In this document: one piece after another, positions 54,494-63,844 of the stretch
Numbering within the stretch: the stretch's first letter is position 1
Layout: the number at the start of each line of letters is the position of its first letter
From: Rhizobium sp. Root708
GTDB lineage: Bacteria; Pseudomonadota; Alphaproteobacteria; Rhizobiales; Rhizobiaceae
Direction of reading: 5' to 3'
DNA: 64,000 nucleotides
Assembly (NCBI RefSeq): GCF_001429725.1
Contig: NZ_LMHV01000008.1
Location: forward strand, 61,604 to 125,603
The notes under the pieces: generated by a model
What the model was told of the DNA's origin: nothing
Databases searched by the model: none
What the model saw: only the letters and a program-made list of their open reading frames with translations
Program-made: the position numbers and the translations under genes

Positions 54494-56581
54494 TCACCGA
54501 CCAAGTAAAAACATATCCATTTCCTGCGCCGGAAGCGGTCTGGAGAACAGATAGCCCTGAAGAAAGTCGCACCCTGCCTGCTTGAGAAAGTCAGCCTGAT
54601 CGGCGGTTTCAACCCCCTCCGCCACGACTTCCAGACCAAGGAGCTTCGCAAGGGCAAGGATAGCACTGGTAATCGCCATATCACCGGGATCGGCGGGAAT
54701 ATCGGCGATAAAGGATCGATCGATCTTCAATCGTGACAGCGGGAACCGCTTCAACATGCTCAGGCTCGAATAGCCGGTCCCGAAATCGTCAATCGACAGG
54801 GTTATCCCGAGTTCCTTCAGCTCCCGCATCCGTTCGATGGCACCCTCGACATCCTGCATGATCAGGCTTTCGGTCACCTCAATCTCAAGCCACTGAGGAT
54901 CGAGACGCGCTGCCGCGAGCGCCGCGGCAACCTGTCCGGCCAATGCAGGCTCGTGAAACTGTCTGGCGGACATGTTCACCGCGATCCTGATCGGGCTAAG
55001 GCCAGCGTCCTGCCACGTTCTGGCTTGCGAGCAGGCTTTGCGCAGCACCATCTCACCGATCGCGAGGATCAACCCGGTCTCTTCCGCAAGCGGTATGAAG
55101 TCGCCGGGCGCGACCAGTCCCTTCGCCGGGTGTTGCCAACGGACAAGCGCCTCGACACCGATAACCTTTCCCGTCAGCATCTGCCGTTGCGGCTGGTAAT
55201 GGAGCACAAACTCGTCACGCTCGATTGCGCGACGAAGCTCTTCTATGCGGGCGAGCTTGTGGCGCCCTTCCTCGGCCAGCGCCGGCGAGAAGAGCTGGAC
55301 GCCATTGCGGCCGTTCGCCTTCACCCGATAAAGCGCCATGTCTGCGTTGGCAAAGAGTTCGGCTGCGGTCAACCCATGCTCAATGGAACATGCAAAGCCG
55401 ATACTGGAAGTCACTCGCAGTTCCATACCGCACAATTGCAGCGGTACGGCGATTGCAGCGCGGATCTCGTCCAGCCGTCGGTCGAATTCGATCGGTGTGG
55501 GCGTCAGCACGACGATGAACTCGTCACCGCCCACACGCGACACCAGTCCTGCCGGCCCGAGTTCGTCGGTAATTCGCTGGGCGACGATCTTCAACAGTTC
55601 GTCGCCCGCTGCATGCCCGAGACTGTCGTTCACCAGTTTGAAATGATCGAGATCGACAAATGCGACGGCGACGCCGCACGGAAGGTGCGACGTTGCGCCC
55701 AAAAGTGCTTGCAGCTGGCGGTCGAGCGAGGCGCGATTGGGCAAGCCGGTCAACGCGTCGTGCTCCGCCAGAAACGCGATGCGCTCCGCGTCGCGATGGC
55801 GGTCGATTGCGATCCCTATGGTCTGCGCCACACCGGTCAGGAATTCCAGAAGTGCCGCATCATCGGTCGTGTCAGCGCCGACGACCAGCAAACCGTGCAG
55901 CGTTCCGTCACGTGCCGGAATAGCGAATTCGTGCTCGCTTTCTCTGGCTGCAAGGGACAGCCCCGCATCAAGCCAAACATTGGCTCGCCGTGTTGGCAGG
56001 AGTGCTTCCAAGAGAGATTTAAGTTGCACCAGCAAATCCGGAAGCTCAATGCCGCGCGCAACGGACTGCAGCAGAGTCGCCTGCGCCTTCATCAGCCGCT
56101 CGTCGCGTTTGCGCGCCGAAATGTCTCTTGATGCTCCGACAATTCCGATGACCTTGCCGGAGCGATCCCGCAGCGGTACCCTCGACATCATCAGCCAACC
56201 TTCACCGGTAAGGCGCTTCTCCTCTATTCCGAGGTCGGGTCTGCCTTCTTCCATCACGCGGCGCTCGACCGCGGCGATATCGCGCGCCGCTTCGCTCGGA
56301 TGAATGTCGAAATCCGTCAAACCGATCAGGTCTTCGACAGTCCGGAAGCCGTTGTTCAATACGATCGCCCTGTTCGCGAACAGGAAACGACCCTCTCGAT
56401 CCTTCGCGTAGATGAAATCGGGAACGTGATTGATCATGGCTTCCAGCCATTCGTAACGCTCGACCAATGATGACTGTTCAGTCTGCAGTCTTTGGACGAT
56501 TTCCTGCAGCGTTTGGCAGGTCTGGATCGGATCCATAATGTTTTCGTACTGCTCGCCGATGCCGTCTTCTGCGTATTTCAT
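54494..56581 (-). CDS. PAS-GGDEF-EAL cyclic-di-GMP enzyme
   Basis: A 695-residue soluble protein: a helix, PAS domain (about 45-165, [20 protein letters not shown] split here as VPDFIYAKD and [11 protein letters not shown]), a GAF-like region (about 170-270), GGDEF domain with intact [12 protein letters not shown], and EAL domain with [10 protein letters not shown] and [10 protein letters not shown]. Both catalytic motifs look intact, so it could make or degrade c-di-GMP. The inhibitory RxxD site before GGDEF is absent (GPAG). ATG 56581 is best placed after GAGGACC. No membrane segment is visible; the signal is presumably sensed through PAS. Confidence 0.88.
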   Translation of the reverse strand: MKYAEDGIGEQYENIMDPIQTCQTLQEIVQRLQTEQSSLVERYEWLEAMINHVPDFIYAKDREGRFLFANRAIVLNNGFRTVEDLIGLTDFDIHPSEAARDIAAVERRVMEEGRPDLGIEEKRLTGEGWLMMSRVPLRDRSGKVIGIVGASRDISARKRDERLMKAQATLLQSVARGIELPDLLVQLKSLLEALLPTRRANVWLDAGLSLAARESEHEFAIPARDGTLHGLLVVGADTTDDAALLEFLTGVAQTIGIAIDRHRDAERIAFLAEHDALTGLPNRASLDRQLQALLGATSHLPCGVAVAFVDLDHFKLVNDSLGHAAGDELLKIVAQRITDELGPAGLVSRVGGDEFIVVLTPTPIEFDRRLDEIRAAIAVPLQLCGMELRVTSSIGFACSIEHGLTAAELFANADMALYRVKANGRNGVQLFSPALAEEGRHKLARIEELRRAIERDEFVLHYQPQRQMLTGKVIGVEALVRWQHPAKGLVAPGDFIPLAEETGLILAIGEMVLRKACSQARTWQDAGLSPIRIAVNMSARQFHEPALAGQVAAALAAARLDPQWLEIEVTESLIMQDVEGAIERMRELKELGITLSIDDFGTGYSSLSMLKRFPLSRLKIDRSFIADIPADPGDMAITSAILALAKLLGLEVVAEGVETADQADFLKQAGCDFLQGYLFSRPLPAQEMDMFLLGR

Positions 56582-56670
56582 CATGGTCCTCGCTGCAACG
56601 CGGGGCGAACATACAAGCAAGCCGTTATGTAACCATGAAAAGATAAGCCAGAACCGCAGTCGTCACCGCA

Positions 56671-56838
56671 TCAATGCAGATCAAGACTCAGCTGTTGCCC
56701 GCGCAACTTCGGAAGCGGTCGTCCAACCTCGATCTTGCCGAACACGCGTTTGCGGCGCTCGGCATCGCGCTCGCGTTCAGCGCGACTTGCCGCAACGACA
56801 GCCAGTGCCCGTTCGATTACTTGCTCTGCATGCGTCAT
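56671..56838 (-). CDS. Small SOS-controlled protein, 55 residues
   Basis: A 55-codon gene: ATG at 56838 with GGAGG ten bases upstream (six-base spacing after TTCTC counted) and TGA at 56671-56673. The product is one long, highly charged helix (ERALAVVAASRAERERDAER) followed by a basic tail (RKRVFGKIEVGRPLPKLRG), with no membrane segment. A perfect alpha-proteobacterial LexA box lies 19 bases upstream of the start codon. I do not recognise a family. The good start signals and regulator site make a real gene likely despite the size. Confidence 0.65.
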   Translation of the reverse strand: MTHAEQVIERALAVVAASRAERERDAERRKRVFGKIEVGRPLPKLRGQQLSLDLH

Positions 56839-56856
56839 GAGAACCTCCGTTCGAAT

Positions 56857-56871
56857 GTTCCTATTTTGTTC
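56857..56871 (-). promoter_or_regulatory. LexA (SOS) box, alpha-proteobacterial type
   Basis: GTTCCTATTTTGTTC on the + strand is an exact GTTC-N7-GTTC direct repeat, the LexA target in Rhizobium and relatives. A third GTTC lies at 56849-56852, four bases from the box. It is positioned to block transcription of the 55-residue gene. Confidence 0.75.
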
Positions 56872-57253
56872 TCATTTTAGCTATCCGTCAAGCGCTACCA
56901 AAAATAACGTCTGCACGCGAGGACGATGGACGGAGGCCCCTGATGTCGCAGAGCGATTCGCCGCCGCCCATTCCCACCACTGGACGGTGAGCCGGGATGC
57001 CGACAGGTCATCCTCGAAATAGTCCCATCGGCGGCATGTCGCAGCTTAAGTCTCGGGAATATCGTGGAGTTTGGCGGATGCAATATGAGCGCGCTCGACT
57101 GGCCCGGAAGCGCGATCAGCTGACGCTAAATAAGTCCAGACTGGCACAAGGTTAAGTATTCAGTTTCACCACGTCTTCATCGACGGCCAGCTGTGTTTGC
57201 GGAGGTGCCGGCGGCGGAAGTCCGGACATAAATTCCTAGATGTGGATTCTGCA
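56872..57253. other. 382-base gap without recognised gene
   Basis: No open frame with a ribosome-binding site and no strong hairpin were seen. It must hold the promoter of the small SOS gene (left end, reading left) and of the glycan locus (right end, reading right). No sigma-54 or EcfG motif was found in it. Confidence 0.4.
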
Positions 57254-58024
57254 ATGCATAGCGTTGTGCTCGCGCGATATAGTGAAACCCTCGACTGGAT
57301 CGTCAAAATTCCTGATGATTTTGACGTCATCATCTACAACAAGGGGGAGCCGATCACGGATCCCGATGTTGTCGCTCGGGCAACCAGCATCATCGAACGG
57401 CCGAACGTCGGTCGTGAATCGGAAACCTATCTTCATCACATGAAGAGCGTGCGTTTCAATCAGGGCTTCACCGTCTACGCGCAAGGTGATCCCATGACGC
57501 ATAGCCCTGATTTCATTCAACTTCTCAAGAATTGGCGCAATTGGGACGACGTCCAGCCGCTGTCCTGGCAGTGGCGCGCGGATCGCAACATTCCGCCGCT
57601 CCCGCTTCTTGAAAACTATGAGCTCGGCCTTCCCGGCCGCCTCAAGGTTCGTCCCGAGCTGTTCTCGCTGACGAACTGGGGACCACTCGAATTTACCGAT
57701 AACGGCGCGTCCAACATGGGGCTGGTCTACCGCATCGTTCAGGGCAATCTGCCGGATGGAACCAACATCGCCGCCCACCTGTTGCGCCAGTGCAAACTCG
57801 ACCACGTCGCTGACAAGGCCGAGAAGCACATGGTCGGCTCGTTCTCCTACGGCGCGATTTTCGGCGTCCGAAACGATCGCGTTGCCTCCGTGTCCCGTGA
57901 CTCCCTCGATCTGCTCTATCAGTTCGCGATGGGTGGAGTTGCCGCCTATGGCTACATTCTCGAGCGCATGTGGCTTCATTTCTTCGGCGCCGAGTTCAGC
58001 CGGCCAATAGCACCCCTCGCATGA
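57254..58024 (+). CDS. DUF3431 family protein, probable glycan-related
   Basis: A 256-residue soluble protein with family-typical phrases: VVLARYSETLDWIVKIP, VIIYNKGEPI, NVGRESETYLHHM and FTVYAQGDPMTHSPDF. DUF3431 proteins resemble glycosyltransferase-like folds but have no established reaction that I know of. The start at 57254 is not well marked by a ribosome-binding site; an in-frame GTG four codons earlier is an alternative. First gene of the surface-sugar locus on the + strand. Confidence 0.75.
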   Translation: MHSVVLARYSETLDWIVKIPDDFDVIIYNKGEPITDPDVVARATSIIERPNVGRESETYLHHMKSVRFNQGFTVYAQGDPMTHSPDFIQLLKNWRNWDDVQPLSWQWRADRNIPPLPLLENYELGLPGRLKVRPELFSLTNWGPLEFTDNGASNMGLVYRIVQGNLPDGTNIAAHLLRQCKLDHVADKAEKHMVGSFSYGAIFGVRNDRVASVSRDSLDLLYQFAMGGVAAYGYILERMWLHFFGAEFSRPIAPLA

Positions 58025-58127
58025 CTACCGACGCCGCGATGGTGCAAGCCGTCCGCGACCGCTGCGACCCCTCAATCGATCGGACACAATTTTGACCTCC
58101 GCGGCACGGAAATACGAAACCATCGAA

Positions 58128-59201
58128 ATGAAGATTGAAGAAAGCGACCTGCTTTCCGGCACCTGGAAGTTTTCCAGGGAGAACGGTCAGCTTATCGCGC
58201 CGGTGCTAAAGTTCCTGCCCGGTGGGATCGTCGGTGGATACATCCATAGTTTCGAGCGCGTCTGGAGCCTCGAAGACAACACGCTACGATTCAAGAACAT
58301 CTACGGTCAGACGACGACGGAGTTCGACGAATGCCTCGCCGACAGCGACGGCCCCTACCTTCTGAAGGGAAGATCACGGGTCGATCCGAGCGTCGTGCAT
58401 GTGCTCGAGCGCAGCCGGATGCCGTCTGCCCGTGATTTTGGTCAGTCAGCCTCGGCCGACGTCGCGGAATTCACGATGCCGCGGGAGCTCGGTGCGAAAC
58501 GCCGACGCAATCTGGTCGTTCTTCGCGCCAACGAACAGTCGCTGCATTCGCAGTGGCCTGCCAACATTACCGATGCCGATCGCAACTGGGATCTGTGCGT
58601 CAGCTGGTATGGCAAGGAAGTACCGGCAGATATCAGCGGCTGCGAATACTTCACCCATCAGCCGAACGATCGGAAGTTTTCGGCCATCTACAAGCTTTTC
58701 CTCGAAGGCAGCCCGCTGCTGGACTACGAGAGCATCTATATGCCGGACGATGACCTCATGACCTCATGGGGCGACATCAACAAGCTGTTCAACATCTTCC
58801 GTATGGGCAACTTCGATCTTGCTCAGCCGTCGCTGGTGCCGACCTCCTACGTCACGCATCCGATTACCGCGCAGAACCCGGACTTCTTCCTGCGCTACAC
58901 GAGCTTCGTCGAACTCATGTGCCCGGTATTCACGCGGGACTTCCTGCAGCTCTGCCTTCCCACCTTCGAGGCATCGATCAGCGGCTTCGGACTGGATCAC
59001 CTCTGGTCATCGATCGGCGGGCGTGTGCCGGGCCGGATCGCGATCATCGACGATATCGCCGTCGCTCACACGAGGCCGGCGAACAAGAACTACAACGTCA
59101 TTGCCGCGATAATGGAAGAGAACGCCATTTCGGGTCTCTACAATTCATCGAAATCCTACGAAACGTTCGGCGGCATACAGCGCCCCTACGCGTTCGGCTG
59201 A
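58128..59201 (+). CDS. DUF707 family protein, glycosyltransferase-like
   Basis: About 357 residues. The N-terminal 120 form a separate beta-rich domain; the rest matches DUF707: RRNLVVLRANEQ, YMPDDDL (a DXD-like acidic cluster), FDLAQPSL, VTHPIT, FVELMCPVFTRDF and GFGLDHLW. The acidic motif is consistent with a nucleotide-sugar-dependent transferase, but this is not proven. ATG 58128 is used; a TTG 12 codons upstream is possible. It follows the DUF3431 gene by about 100 bases and precedes the CDP-sugar genes. Confidence 0.75.
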   Translation: MKIEESDLLSGTWKFSRENGQLIAPVLKFLPGGIVGGYIHSFERVWSLEDNTLRFKNIYGQTTTEFDECLADSDGPYLLKGRSRVDPSVVHVLERSRMPSARDFGQSASADVAEFTMPRELGAKRRRNLVVLRANEQSLHSQWPANITDADRNWDLCVSWYGKEVPADISGCEYFTHQPNDRKFSAIYKLFLEGSPLLDYESIYMPDDDLMTSWGDINKLFNIFRMGNFDLAQPSLVPTSYVTHPITAQNPDFFLRYTSFVELMCPVFTRDFLQLCLPTFEASISGFGLDHLWSSIGGRVPGRIAIIDDIAVAHTRPANKNYNVIAAIMEENAISGLYNSSKSYETFGGIQRPYAFG

Positions 59202-59226
59202 GCCTCACACCGGAGAGAACAAGAAA

Positions 59227-60009
59227 ATGCACTTCAAGCCAAAGGCTGTCATTCTCGCCGGGGGCCTGGGCACCAGACTGGCCGAAGAGACGGCAACGAA
59301 GCCCAAGCCCATGGTCGAGATTGGCGGGCGCCCGATCCTCTGGCACATCATGAAGATCTATAGTGCTCACGGCATCAACGACTTCATCATCTGCCTCGGA
59401 TACAAGGGGCATGTGATCAAGGAGTATTTCTCGAACTACTTCGTCCATATGTCGGACATCACCATCGATCTGGCAAATAACCGTATCGAGACACACTCCG
59501 CAAAAGCCGAGCCTTGGCGCATCACGCTCGTCGACACCGGCGAGCTGACGATGACGGGCGGTCGATTGAAGCGGGTCATACCTTACGTCCAGAACGACCC
59601 CTATTTTTGCATGACCTACGGCGACGGTGTCGGCGATATCGACATCACCCGCCTCATCGAGTTCCACAAGGAGCAGGGTCTGCGCGCGACCGTGACCGGG
59701 ACGCAGCCGCCCGGACGTTTCGGTGCCCTGAAGCTCGATGAAGACCGTGTCGTCTCGTTCATGGAAAAACCGGTCGGCGACGGCAACTGGATCAACGGCG
59801 GGTTCTTCGTCCTCACTCCGGATGTTGCGTCCCTGATCGCCGGCGACGAAACGACGTGGGAGCAGGAGCCGCTCGAAATGCTCGCGCAGGAAGGCCAGCT
59901 GTCGCTCTACCGCCACTCGAATTTCTGGCAGCCGATGGACAGCCTGCGGGACAAGACGCAGCTCGAGAAGCATTGGGACAGCGGGCAGGCCCCGTGGAAG
60001 ATTTGGTAG
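59227..60009 (+). CDS. rfbF: Glucose-1-phosphate cytidylyltransferase
   Basis: A 260-residue nucleotidyltransferase with AVILAGGLGTRLAEETATKP (nucleotide-binding loop), PKPMVEIGGRPILWHIMK, FICLGYKGHVIKEYF and DGVGDIDI. These features are characteristic of RfbF/DdhA, which makes CDP-glucose from CTP and glucose 1-phosphate. GGAGAG lies upstream of the ATG. It commits glucose to CDP-linked deoxysugars for lipopolysaccharide or capsule. Confidence 0.93.
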   Translation: MHFKPKAVILAGGLGTRLAEETATKPKPMVEIGGRPILWHIMKIYSAHGINDFIICLGYKGHVIKEYFSNYFVHMSDITIDLANNRIETHSAKAEPWRITLVDTGELTMTGGRLKRVIPYVQNDPYFCMTYGDGVGDIDITRLIEFHKEQGLRATVTGTQPPGRFGALKLDEDRVVSFMEKPVGDGNWINGGFFVLTPDVASLIAGDETTWEQEPLEMLAQEGQLSLYRHSNFWQPMDSLRDKTQLEKHWDSGQAPWKIW

Positions 60010-60015
60010 TCAAAG

Positions 60016-60089
60016 GAGCGCGCCCTGGGCGCGCTCGAACCGCTTTTCAGATCCGCAAAACATAGAAACCACGGAACGACGTCGTTCCG
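60016..60089 (+). repeat. Two inverted repeats between rfbF and rfbG
   Basis: GAGCGCGCCC / GGGCGCGCTC (60016-60036, perfect 10-bp arms around one base) and the 18-base palindrome CGGAACGACGTCGTTCCG (60072-60089). They occupy most of the 97-base intergenic space. They could attenuate or stabilise the transcript; the second could be a protein site. No T run follows. Confidence 0.5.
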
Positions 60090-60106
60090 AAACTGCAGAG
60101 ACGATC

Positions 60107-61216
60107 GTGAGCTTCAACAATATTTTCTCCGGCGCGCGCGTGCTCATTACCGGCCACACCGGTTTCAAGGGTGCATGGCTGACCACCTGGCTGATGAGCC
60201 TTGGAGCGACGATCTGCGGCTATTCGCGGGAAATACCGACAAAGCCCTCCCTGTTCGAGCTCGCCGGCCTTGCAGGTCAGATCGAGCACCACATCGGGGA
60301 TATCCGGGACCTTGAGCACCTCCGCGAAACGGTGAAAGCCTTCCGCCCGGATTTCGTCTTCCACCTGGCCGCGCAGGCAATCGTCTCGACATCCTATCAG
60401 AACCCGGTCGACACGATCACGAGCAATGTGACCGGCACGGCCCACGTACTCGAAGTCCTTCGCGCGATCGACTGGCCTTGCACCGCCATCATTATCACCT
60501 CCGACAAGTGCTACGACAATGTCGAGTGGGTATGGGGATATCGCGAGACCGATGCCCTTGGCGGCAAGGACATCTATTCGGGCTCGAAGGGTGCGGCCGA
60601 GCTAATCGCAAAGTCCTACTATCATTCGTTCTTCAAGGGTAAGGAACACCCCGTTCGCCTGGCAATGGCGCGCGCCGGCAATGTCATCGGCGGTGGAGAC
60701 TGGGCCGCGGATCGCATCGTCGCCGACTGCATCAGAGCCTGGCAGGACGGACGCACCGTGGAGATTAGATCTCCTGCGGCGACAAGGCCCTGGCAGCACG
60801 TGCTGGAGCCCCTCAGCGGCTATCTGACGCTCGCGGCCGCCCTGGCCACATCGGACAAGCACGACGGAGAGGCCTACAATTTCGGTCCGCGCGCCGAGCA
60901 GAACCGGACGGTCGTGGACCTCATCGGCGACCTCGGCCAAATCTGGGGTCTGCGCTCCCAGGCGGAAGCCTACACGACCACTGGAAATATACCCTTCCAC
61001 GAAGCCAGCCTCCTGAAACTCAACTGCGACAAGGCCTTGCTGGATTTGAGCTGGGAGGCCAATCTGCAATATGGCGAGTGTGTCAACATGACCGGCTCTT
61101 GGTATCGCCGCGTGGTCAAGGACGCGGCGGACGCCCTTACCGTGACATTGGAGCAGATCGCCGAATTCAGCGCGGCTGCTCGCGATCGTCGCAGAGCATG
61201 GTCACTGGAACAGTGA
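60107..61216 (+). CDS. rfbG: CDP-glucose 4,6-dehydratase
   Basis: A 369-residue extended SDR with cofactor motif ITGHTGFKGAWLTTWL, and YSGSKGAAEL with catalytic Tyr and Lys, as in RfbG/DdhB. It converts CDP-glucose to CDP-4-keto-6-deoxyglucose. The start is GTG at 60107 with a weak AGAG upstream. The next gene begins one base after its stop. Confidence 0.93.
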   Translation: MSFNNIFSGARVLITGHTGFKGAWLTTWLMSLGATICGYSREIPTKPSLFELAGLAGQIEHHIGDIRDLEHLRETVKAFRPDFVFHLAAQAIVSTSYQNPVDTITSNVTGTAHVLEVLRAIDWPCTAIIITSDKCYDNVEWVWGYRETDALGGKDIYSGSKGAAELIAKSYYHSFFKGKEHPVRLAMARAGNVIGGGDWAADRIVADCIRAWQDGRTVEIRSPAATRPWQHVLEPLSGYLTLAAALATSDKHDGEAYNFGPRAEQNRTVVDLIGDLGQIWGLRSQAEAYTTTGNIPFHEASLLKLNCDKALLDLSWEANLQYGECVNMTGSWYRRVVKDAADALTVTLEQIAEFSAAARDRRRAWSLEQ

Positions 61217-61217
61217 G

Positions 61218-61637
61218 ATGACCGAACCATTCCTCACGCCTCTCAAGCGTATCGCGACGCCGAAAGGCGACGTCATGCACGGCATGAAAGCCTCCGATCC
61301 CGGCTATGCGGGTTTTGGCGAAGCCTATTTCTCGCTGGTCAACGAAGGCGAGATGAAGGGATGGAAGCGCCACTTCCGCATGACGCTAAACTTCGTATGC
61401 TCGTCGGGCCGCATACGCGTCGTCGTGCGGGACGAGTCCGGTCGATGCGTGTTCGATACGCAACTGTCCCCCGATGCCTCCGATCTCTATAACCGCCTGA
61501 CCGTCCCACCAGGCTATTTCGTAGCGTTCCAGGGCTGCGCGCCCGGGGCATCCACGCTCCTGAATATCGCCTCGATCCCGCATGATCCCGAGGAGGCGGA
61601 AACGCGACCCGTCGAGTTCTTCGGGTGGGAGGAATGA
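61218..61637 (+). CDS. Small cupin, RmlC-like sugar 3,5-epimerase family
   Basis: A 139-residue protein resembling a shortened dTDP-4-keto-sugar epimerase (LKRIATPKGDVMHGMK, YFSLVNEGEMKGWKRHFRMT, VPPGYFVAFQG). The His in the WKRH segment is in a position used for catalysis in RmlC-like cupins. After RfbG, the natural substrate is CDP-4-keto-6-deoxyglucose, so it may invert C3 and/or C5. It overlaps the reductase gene at its stop codon. Confidence 0.78.
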   Translation: MTEPFLTPLKRIATPKGDVMHGMKASDPGYAGFGEAYFSLVNEGEMKGWKRHFRMTLNFVCSSGRIRVVVRDESGRCVFDTQLSPDASDLYNRLTVPPGYFVAFQGCAPGASTLLNIASIPHDPEEAETRPVEFFGWEE

Positions 61638-62518
61638 TGGACGGCCGGATCTTGCTGTTAGGCGCCGGCGGCATGCTCGGCAGCCGTTTCGCGCTGGCTC
61701 TCGCTGACCGAGACCTCGTGATGCTTCCGCGCGAGCAGCTTGAGGTCACCCGACCACGCGAGCTTGTGGATACCGTCGCTCGGATGTCTGCGTCCGTGAT
61801 CATCAACTGCGCCGCCGACACCGACGTAGAGGGCGCCGAAGCAAGCCCGGCACCTGCCTTCTCCGTGAACGCGATCCTGCCGGGCCTGCTCGCACAAGCG
61901 GCAGCCGAGAGCGGCGCAATGCTGGTGCACCTCTCATCGACGGGATGCTACGGCCGCGGCGCCGACGAAAACGCGGCGCCCCATTCCGATTTCGCCCCCC
62001 TTGCGCCGACGACCGTCCATCACAAGAGCAAGGCAGCCGGCGAGACGGCCATTCGTGAGACGGCATGCCGGCATCTTATCCTGCGCCTCGGCTGGCTCTA
62101 TGGCGGTAGCGCAGCGCAGCGGAAGAACTTCGTTAGCGCCCGGATTGCCGAAGCACGGCAGAAAACGGAGCTGGCATCCGACCCCTACCAGACAGGCTCA
62201 CCGACAAACGTTGATGACGTCGTCGTGCAGACCTTGGCGCTTCTGGAGGCCCGGATTCTCGGAACCTTCAACTGCGTTGCGACAGGCGCCGTTTCCCGCT
62301 TCGATTACGTCAGGCATATTCTCAAAAGCGCGGGCCTCTTCCCGCGCCTTGTTCCGACACGTTTTCAGCGCTTGGCGCCGGTTTCGGAAAACGAAGCCGC
62401 GATCAATGACAAGCTCAACCTGCTTGGTCTCAACAGAATGCCCGCCTGGGATGAAGGCGTCTCGGCCTATGTCGCATCCCTGCTTGCGGATGAGGGACAC
62501 CAACCCAATGTCGAATGA
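61637..62518 (+). CDS. RmlD-like NAD(P)-dependent sugar reductase
   Basis: About 293 residues, with ILLLGAGGMLGSRFALALAD (Rossmann start), NCAADTDVEGAE, VHLSSTGCYGRG and H-H-K-S-K in place of the usual YxxxK (TVHHKSKAAGETAI), so the catalytic Tyr may be His or placed elsewhere. ATG 61637 sits after GGGAGGA; ATG 61634 is the alternative. It probably reduces the 4-keto group made by RfbG and the epimerase. Confidence 0.8.
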   Translation: MDGRILLLGAGGMLGSRFALALADRDLVMLPREQLEVTRPRELVDTVARMSASVIINCAADTDVEGAEASPAPAFSVNAILPGLLAQAAAESGAMLVHLSSTGCYGRGADENAAPHSDFAPLAPTTVHHKSKAAGETAIRETACRHLILRLGWLYGGSAAQRKNFVSARIAEARQKTELASDPYQTGSPTNVDDVVVQTLALLEARILGTFNCVATGAVSRFDYVRHILKSAGLFPRLVPTRFQRLAPVSENEAAINDKLNLLGLNRMPAWDEGVSAYVASLLADEGHQPNVE

Positions 62519-63821
62519 CGACTTGATGATACTCGGTGGCGGCATTGCAGGACTTTCAGCCGCGTCCCGATTGCGCGAGCACGGCATCCATGCGCCTGTC
62601 TACGAGGCCGGCGAGCGTCCCGGAGGCTTGCTCGATAGCTTCTCGATCGACACCAGCGAGGGGAGCTGGACCTTCGACAACGCGGTCCATCTCTCGTTCG
62701 CAAGCGAACCGGAAGTGCGTTCCGTCTTCGACCGCACGCCATATCTCAACCACGAGGCGCGTTCGCTGAACCGCGACGGGCGCTACTGGCTACCGCACCC
62801 GGTTCAGAACAACATGTTCCCGCTCGCGGCTGACGAGAAGGCCGATCTGATCGTCGATCTGGCCGACCATCTCGCCCAGACTTCTGCCGATTTCAAACCG
62901 GCGAACTATAGAGAATGGCTGCTGCATCAGTACGGGGAAAAGATCGCCGAACGATGGCCGCTTCGCTATACGCGCAAATACTGGACACTCGACGCAGCGG
63001 AGCTCGGAACGGACTGGATCGGCAATCGCATGCGCAGGGCCGATCTGCGCGAGGTCGTGTTCGGCGCGGTCAGCGAAAACCCACCCAATACCTACTACGT
63101 CTCGACGATGCGCTATCCCGAGCGCGGCGGCTACCGCAGCTTCCTGACGCCACTGCTGGAGAGCGTCGAAACGCGTTGTGGTTTCCGGGCAACCGCGATC
63201 GACAACCGGCGCCGGGAGGTCACCTTCAGCAACGGCGAGACCCGTTCCTACAGCCAGTTGATCTCGACCATTCCTCTACCGGTTCTGATCGAGCTGATGA
63301 GCGATGTTCCGGATGAGATCAGCACAGCCGCCGAAACGCTCTTCGCAACGTCGATCGATATAATCTCGATCGGCTTTCGAAAGCCGACCGTCTCGCCGAG
63401 CCTCTGGTTCTACATCTATGACGAGGACATTCTCGCATCACGCGTCTACTCGCCGAGCATCAAGTCGCCACACAACGCCCCCGAGGGATATTCGTCCCTG
63501 CAGTTCGAGATCTATTCATCGCGCGCCAGGACGCTTGACCTTTCGCCGGATCAACTCATCGAGGACTGCATCTCAGCCCTTGAGAAGATGCAGCTCGCAT
63601 CGCGCGACGACATCGTGCTCACCCATCACAAGCGGCTTCCATTCGGCAACGTCGTCTTCGATATCGGCATGGAAGCGCGCCGGAACCGCGTCCGGGATTG
63701 GGTGCGGTCTCAGGGAATTGCCCTGGCCGGCCGCTTCGGGGAATGGGATTATCTCTGGTCGAACCAGGCATTCATGTCAGGCAGGAACGCAGCAGACCAG
63801 CTGGCAGGCTCAACAGACTAG
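62508..63821 (+). CDS. UDP-galactopyranose-mutase-like FAD protein
   Basis: A 437-residue flavoprotein with LMILGGGIAGLSAASRLREH and RPGGLLDSF (FAD site), then substrate-side stretches YREWLLHQYGEKIAERWPLR and YTRKYWTLDAAELGTDWIGNR that resemble the F/Y-x-K-x-W region of pyranose mutases. It could convert the CDP-6-deoxyhexose from pyranose to furanose form, or be a related amine-oxidase-type enzyme. It overlaps the reductase gene by 11 bases, so the two act together. Last gene of the locus; the name is tentative. Confidence 0.7.
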   Translation: MSNDDLMILGGGIAGLSAASRLREHGIHAPVYEAGERPGGLLDSFSIDTSEGSWTFDNAVHLSFASEPEVRSVFDRTPYLNHEARSLNRDGRYWLPHPVQNNMFPLAADEKADLIVDLADHLAQTSADFKPANYREWLLHQYGEKIAERWPLRYTRKYWTLDAAELGTDWIGNRMRRADLREVVFGAVSENPPNTYYVSTMRYPERGGYRSFLTPLLESVETRCGFRATAIDNRRREVTFSNGETRSYSQLISTIPLPVLIELMSDVPDEISTAAETLFATSIDIISIGFRKPTVSPSLWFYIYDEDILASRVYSPSIKSPHNAPEGYSSLQFEIYSSRARTLDLSPDQLIEDCISALEKMQLASRDDIVLTHHKRLPFGNVVFDIGMEARRNRVRDWVRSQGIALAGRFGEWDYLWSNQAFMSGRNAADQLAGSTD

Positions 63822-63844
63822 GGCAATTGGGCACACTAGAGCTT

